Below are positions 60,546-64,000 of a stretch of 64,000 bases of DNA, one piece after another. Both the position numbers and the translations under genes were made by a program. Source of the DNA: Martinezella tropici. GTDB taxonomy: Bacteria > Pseudomonadota > Alphaproteobacteria > Rhizobiales > Rhizobiaceae. Positions within the stretch are counted from its first letter, which is position 1. The number at the start of each line of letters is the position of its first letter. The notes under the pieces are model-generated. The model saw nothing but the letters and a program-made list of their open reading frames with translations, did no database searches and was not told the origin of the DNA. The stretch covers positions 558,001 to 622,000 of the forward strand of contig NZ_VNIP01000006.1 of NCBI RefSeq assembly GCF_008370325.1. The letters run 5' to 3'.

Positions 60546-62777
60546 ATGGTTGTCCCGCGCTCTCGCTCGGCTCTTTTGGCATGCACCGCATTTGTCGCCC
60601 TCGGGTTGGCGACGACATCTCTTGCTCAAACAGCCGCTCAAAATGAAGACGCGGCGGGTGAAGCCGCCAAGGGCGATCGCGTTACCAACCTGAAACCGAT
60701 CGTGGTGAAGGGGAAGGGCAAGGCGAACAAGGACGTGCTCGCCGACTCCCCGACCGCCAGCGAGACGACGGCGAAGGAGATCGACGACAAGCAGATCACG
60801 CGCATCGAGGATCTCGGCCGCAGCACGGAGGTTGGCGTCGGCTTTAACCGCACCACTGGCGGCGTCAACATTCGCGGTCTCGGTGACGACCGCGTGCTGA
60901 CGACGGTCGACGGCATCCAGATTCCTTTTCTTCTCGATGCGTCCCGCGACTCCGATGGTGGCATTAACAGCTTCGATTTCAACGCGCTTTCCAGCGTCGA
61001 TGTCGTGCGCGGCGCCGATTCCAGCCGTGCCGGTTCCGGGGCTCTCGGCGGAGCCTTCGTGCTGCGCACGCTGGAGCCGGAAGATCTGATCACTCCCGGC
61101 TCCACCTGGGGCGGCGTCTTCAAGTTCGGTTATAACGGCGACGATCGGAGCGTCGGCGGTGCAGCAGCCGTTGCCAAGCGCATCGACAATACGGCTGTTC
61201 TCTTCCAGGGCGGCTACACGCACGGTCATGAGCTTGAGAACAATGGCGATGTCGGCGGCTATTCGACCAAGCGTAGCGAGGCCAATCCGGCCGACTACAA
61301 TCAGAGAAGCGGCCTGTTCAAGATCCGCCAATATACCGACATCGGCACCTTCGGCATTACGGCAGAGCACTACAACAAGGATAAAGACACGGATTTGATG
61401 ACCCTGCAGAGCCCGACCGGAAACTTCCGGCCCGGCAACTACAATGGGACAGACAATATCGAGCGCAATCGCGTGTCGCTCGATTACAAATATGAAGCCG
61501 ATAGCGCCGATTCGCTGCTTGATACTGCCAATGCCGTTTTCTACTGGCAGAATCTCGTGCGTGAAACCGGTACCGCAGGTTACAGGTACACTTCGGTTAT
61601 CGGCGACTATTCCCGCCTCAATGAAATGGAAGACCGCAGCATCGGCTTTAGCGGCAACGCGTCGAAGTCTTTCGACACGGGCAGCCTGCATCACCAGGTC
61701 ACTTTCGGTCTCGATGTCGCCTTCGACAAGGTTCATCAGTATTCAGCCGGTAAGGATAGTTGCAGCAACCCGCGTTGGCGCGCTACGTGTGCATTCCTGC
61801 ATACCAACCAGTCCGACATGCCCGATGTCGACGGCAAGCGCATCGGCGCCTTCATCGACGACAAGATCGAGTTGGGTTCCAGCAATTTCTATCTGACGCC
61901 GGGCTTGCGCTTCGATTGGTATGATTACTCGCCGAAGAACACGGCTGCCTATCGTGACAGCGCCAACTACGATGGCCTGCCGTCCGGCCAGTCCGACAGC
62001 CGCTTCTCGCCGAAGCTGCGCGCATCCTATCAGCCGCAGGACAATGTCGAACTCTATGCGCAGTGGGCGATGGCCTTCCGTGCGCCTAACGTCAGCGAAC
62101 TCTACGTGAACTACGGCGTGCCCGGCGGCTACGTCAACATCGGCAATCCCAACCTGAAGCCCGAGACCAGCAATGGCATCGAGATCGGCACCAATCTCGG
62201 CGATGACGATTTCGGCGGCCATGTCGGCGCCTTCTACAATAAGTACAAGAACTTTATCGACACGCTGAACTATCGAGATCCGACCGGCACCTATCCGCTT
62301 GGGATTACCGAATACTTCAATCGCGCCAACGTCCGCATGTTTGGTGTCGAGGTCAACGCGCACAAGAAATTCGATAACGGTATCCATATCAAGGGGGCCG
62401 TCGCTTATGTAAACGGCAAGGACTCCGATACCGGCCAATGGATCAATTCCGTCGCTCCGGCCAAGGCCGCCTTCACCATCGGTTATGCGACCGAAGTCTG
62501 GGGAACGGACTTGACCTTCATCACCGCGGCGCGCGAGGCGAAGAAGACGGGCGATACCCTGCAGACCCCTGCCTATGGTATCTTCGATCTGACCGCCTGG
62601 TGGGAACCGGAGCAGGTGAAGGGCCTCAGCATTCGCGGTGGCGTCTACAACATCTTCAACAAGACCTATTACGACGCTCTCAACGCGCCGTCCTACAGCG
62701 GTACGCTAACCCAGCCTGCTTCCTATTATTCCGAGCCAGGCCGGACCTTCAAGCTGACACTGACGCAGAGGTTCTGA
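60546..62777 (+). CDS. hmuR: TonB-dependent heme/hemoglobin receptor
   Basis: A 743-residue outer-membrane receptor (ShmR/HmuR type). After the signal peptide comes the plug domain (TASETTAKEIDDKQITRIEDL, GVNIRGLGDDRVLTTVDG) and the barrel with the FRAPNVSELY and NLKPETSNGIEIGTN motifs common to heme and hemoglobin receptors; the C-terminus ends in Phe (LTLTQRF). The ATG at 60546 is chosen because AAAGGA sits 7 bases before it, and only 1 base before the ATG at 60540. Regulated by the two iron-responsive operators upstream; a strong terminator follows. Confidence 0.92.
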   Translation: MVVPRSRSALLACTAFVALGLATTSLAQTAAQNEDAAGEAAKGDRVTNLKPIVVKGKGKANKDVLADSPTASETTAKEIDDKQITRIEDLGRSTEVGVGFNRTTGGVNIRGLGDDRVLTTVDGIQIPFLLDASRDSDGGINSFDFNALSSVDVVRGADSSRAGSGALGGAFVLRTLEPEDLITPGSTWGGVFKFGYNGDDRSVGGAAAVAKRIDNTAVLFQGGYTHGHELENNGDVGGYSTKRSEANPADYNQRSGLFKIRQYTDIGTFGITAEHYNKDKDTDLMTLQSPTGNFRPGNYNGTDNIERNRVSLDYKYEADSADSLLDTANAVFYWQNLVRETGTAGYRYTSVIGDYSRLNEMEDRSIGFSGNASKSFDTGSLHHQVTFGLDVAFDKVHQYSAGKDSCSNPRWRATCAFLHTNQSDMPDVDGKRIGAFIDDKIELGSSNFYLTPGLRFDWYDYSPKNTAAYRDSANYDGLPSGQSDSRFSPKLRASYQPQDNVELYAQWAMAFRAPNVSELYVNYGVPGGYVNIGNPNLKPETSNGIEIGTNLGDDDFGGHVGAFYNKYKNFIDTLNYRDPTGTYPLGITEYFNRANVRMFGVEVNAHKKFDNGIHIKGAVAYVNGKDSDTGQWINSVAPAKAAFTIGYATEVWGTDLTFITAAREAKKTGDTLQTPAYGIFDLTAWWEPEQVKGLSIRGGVYNIFNKTYYDALNAPSYSGTLTQPASYYSEPGRTFKLTLTQRF

Positions 62778-62818
62778 GCCGCTACGTCGATGCCGCAAAC
62801 TTGGATGCAGCAAATTTG

Positions 62819-62847
62819 GGCGATGCTTCGGTATCGCCTCTTTTTTG
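62819..62847 (+). terminator. Intrinsic terminator of the heme receptor gene
   Basis: An 8-bp stem (GGCGATGC/GTATCGCC with one G-T pair) capped by a TTCG tetraloop, followed by TCTTTTTT. It lies 42 bp after the stop and separates the heme receptor transcript from the ABC-F unit. Confidence 0.92.
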
Positions 62848-62953
62848 CTCTCTCGCGTGGCATCGGACGATCTGCGCAATTGTAAATGGCAGCGTTCGAT
62901 GCTATTCGAGCAACGCAGTCTTTAACCGTCGAGAGAAAAGAGAGGAGGACCGT

Positions 62954-63025
62954 ATGACCAAAATAGTCTGGCATATTCGCCAGTTCGGTCCGACTCATGC
63001 CCTGCAGATGCGTTTGCAGGGCTGA
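62954..63025 (+). CDS. Putative 23-residue leader peptide
   Basis: A short ORF (MTKIVWHIRQFGPTHALQMRLQG) with an excellent AGAGGAGGA ribosome binding site 5 bp upstream. Its last codons form a perfect 8-bp hairpin (GCCCTGCA/TGCAGGGC, 62999-63022) ending one base before the stop, so a translating ribosome would open it. It lies 187 bp upstream of an ABC-F gene; genes of that type are often controlled by ribosome stalling on leader ORFs. Function inferred from layout only. Confidence 0.55.
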   Translation: MTKIVWHIRQFGPTHALQMRLQG

Positions 63026-63212
63026 TCAGAGGCTGTTACTCACTCATTCCTTCTGGTCTGCCCATTGGGCGACGTAAGCCTGTGCATTTGCACGGCCGCG
63101 TCATGACATGTTTTCGAGCATTGGCCCGCTTCGGGCCATCGACATCGGTATAGCGCGGCAAAAGGAGTCGCCGGCGATGTCTTGAGATGCTCGATCGAGA
63201 CCGGAAAAGACC

Positions 63213-64000
63213 ATGACTCTGATCAATCTCCGCAATCTTGGCGTCACTATGAGTGCGCCATTGTTTTCCAATCTCAACTTCACCGTGGATGCCGGCGATC
63301 GCGTCGGCATCGTCGCCGCGAACGGACGCGGAAAAACCACGCTGCTCAACTGCATCGCGGGCAGGCAGGAGCCGACGACGGGCGATATCACCCGCAGCCG
63401 GGGTTTGCGCGCCGGCTATGTCGAACAGAATGTGCCGGCGAACCTCCTCCAGGTTTCCTTTTATGAGGCCGTCCTTCAAGCCTTGCCCAAGGAGCAGACG
63501 GAGAGCGAGAGCTGGCGCGTCGACGTCACTCTCGATTCGCTTGATGTACCGGCGGCGATGCGGGAGAGGACGCTGGCTCAGCTCAGCGGCGGCTGGCAGC
63601 GGCTTGCCATGCTTGCCCGCGTCTGGGTGACCGAGCCCGACGTGCTGCTGCTGGACGAGCCAACCAACCATCTCGATCTCGCCAAGATCGCACTGCTGGA
63701 GGACTGGCTGAACGCCTTGCCGCGGGACGTGCCCGTCATCATCGCCAGCCACGACCGCGCCTTCCTCGATGCTGTCTGCAGCCGGACCCTGTTCCTGCGT
63801 CAGGACCAGCCGCAGACCTACGCCTTGCCATATAGTCGGGCGCGTGCGGCGCTGGACGAGGTCGATGCCTCGGATGAGCGCCGTTACCAGAAGGAGATGA
63901 AGACGGCGCAGCAATTGCGCAAGCAGGCGGCCAAGCTCCACAATCTCGGCGTCAATTCCGGCAGCGATCTCCTGACGGTGAAGACGAAACAATTGAAGGC
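63213..64000 (+). CDS. ABC-F family ATPase, truncated by window end
   Basis: The first 262 residues of a duplicated-ATPase ABC-F protein. Walker A AANGRGKTT is at 35-43, signature LSGGWQRLAM and Walker B LLLDEPTNHLDLAKI follow, then the H-switch ASHDRAFLDAV and the start of the inter-domain linker (YQKEMKTAQQLRKQAAK). ABC-F proteins act on stalled ribosomes and some give antibiotic resistance; Uup- or EttA-like roles are alternatives. Only the first ATPase domain and part of the linker are visible. Confidence 0.92.
   Translation, partial: MTLINLRNLGVTMSAPLFSNLNFTVDAGDRVGIVAANGRGKTTLLNCIAGRQEPTTGDITRSRGLRAGYVEQNVPANLLQVSFYEAVLQALPKEQTESESWRVDVTLDSLDVPAAMRERTLAQLSGGWQRLAMLARVWVTEPDVLLLDEPTNHLDLAKIALLEDWLNALPRDVPVIIASHDRAFLDAVCSRTLFLRQDQPQTYALPYSRARAALDEVDASDERRYQKEMKTAQQLRKQAAKLHNLGVNSGSDLLTVKTKQLK

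Larger units (their letters stand above)
62778..63212. promoter_or_regulatory. Region between the heme receptor and the ABC-F gene
   Basis: It holds the receptor terminator, the 23-codon ORF, its hairpin and a second hairpin TGGCCCG-CTT-CGGGCCA (63122-63138), with other weaker stems around 63060-63100. The promoter for the downstream unit must lie between about 62850 and 62935. Apart from the leader ORF no gene is seen. Confidence 0.55.

Noticed and set aside
60462..61736. A 424-codon frame opposite the heme receptor
   Set aside because: Antisense shadow of a well-supported TonB-dependent receptor with its own ribosome binding site, operators and terminator.

Overview
The window looks like chromosomal DNA of a fast-growing Rhizobium (Alphaproteobacteria, Rhizobiaceae). 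The evidence is high-GC coding sequence, a BacA peptide transporter, a NolR-type ArsR repressor, a ChoXWV choline importer, a bdhA-xdhA-xdhB gene order, a RIME mosaic repeat and several palindromic intergenic repeats of the kind scattered through Rhizobium genomes. I see no prophage, transposase, CRISPR array, rRNA or tRNA.

Layout. 1-2.1 kb: end of an AraC-type regulator, then the two halves of tRNA-modifying MnmC as separate, divergent genes. 2.2-16.2 kb: a purine and ureide catabolism region. It holds a DUF1045 protein, puuE, uraD, a HepT-like gene, allA, hiuH and a phosphoesterase on the plus strand. On the minus strand are an FMN hydroxy-acid oxidase, guaD, puuD and xdhAB. Together these take guanine and xanthine through urate, 5-hydroxyisourate and OHCU to allantoin and allantoate, and ureidoglycolate to glyoxylate plus urea; the allantoate-hydrolysing step is not in the window. 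bdhA heads the xdh operon. 17.3-25 kb: glpK, an uncharacterised gene, an S66 LD-carboxypeptidase, an ECF42-type sigma operon (YCII, sigma, SRPBCC, DoxX), a GNAT and map. 25-32 kb: a PadR regulator whose 5' end is duplicated, bacA, a polysaccharide deacetylase-like protein, nnrU, a YfgM-like protein, der and ohrR. 32-45 kb: a GT4 glycosyltransferase, kdgK, an oligopeptide ABC transporter (oppABCDF order), a GH13 alpha-glucosidase, adenine deaminase and an omega-amino-acid transaminase. 45-50 kb: nolR, a PPOX-fold protein and choXWV. 50-60 kb: tdk, cytochrome c, a coiled-coil protein, a DUF2333 protein, a LuxR solo, a COG3904-like ClpP-fold protein, yqhA, fhs, a PIMT-like methyltransferase and an extensin-like protein. 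60-64 kb: a TonB-dependent heme receptor with two iron-responsive operators, then a short leader-type ORF ahead of an ABC-F ATPase that runs off the end.

The most interesting signals lie outside ordinary genes. (i) A 23-codon ORF has a strong ribosome binding site and a hairpin ending exactly at its stop, upstream of the ABC-F gene. (ii) Three CC(A/T)6GGTC boxes, 41 and 31 bp apart, lie upstream of nolR, next to an exact NolR-consensus site. (iii) A 111-bp imperfect tandem duplication repeats the operator, ribosome binding site and start codon of padR. (iv) Two purine-cluster proteins, DUF1045 and HepT-like, have both lost the histidines that define their families' catalysis. (v) Strong intercistronic hairpins follow the first gene of three operons. 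(vi) Two perfect TGA-N9-TCA operators precede the heme receptor.
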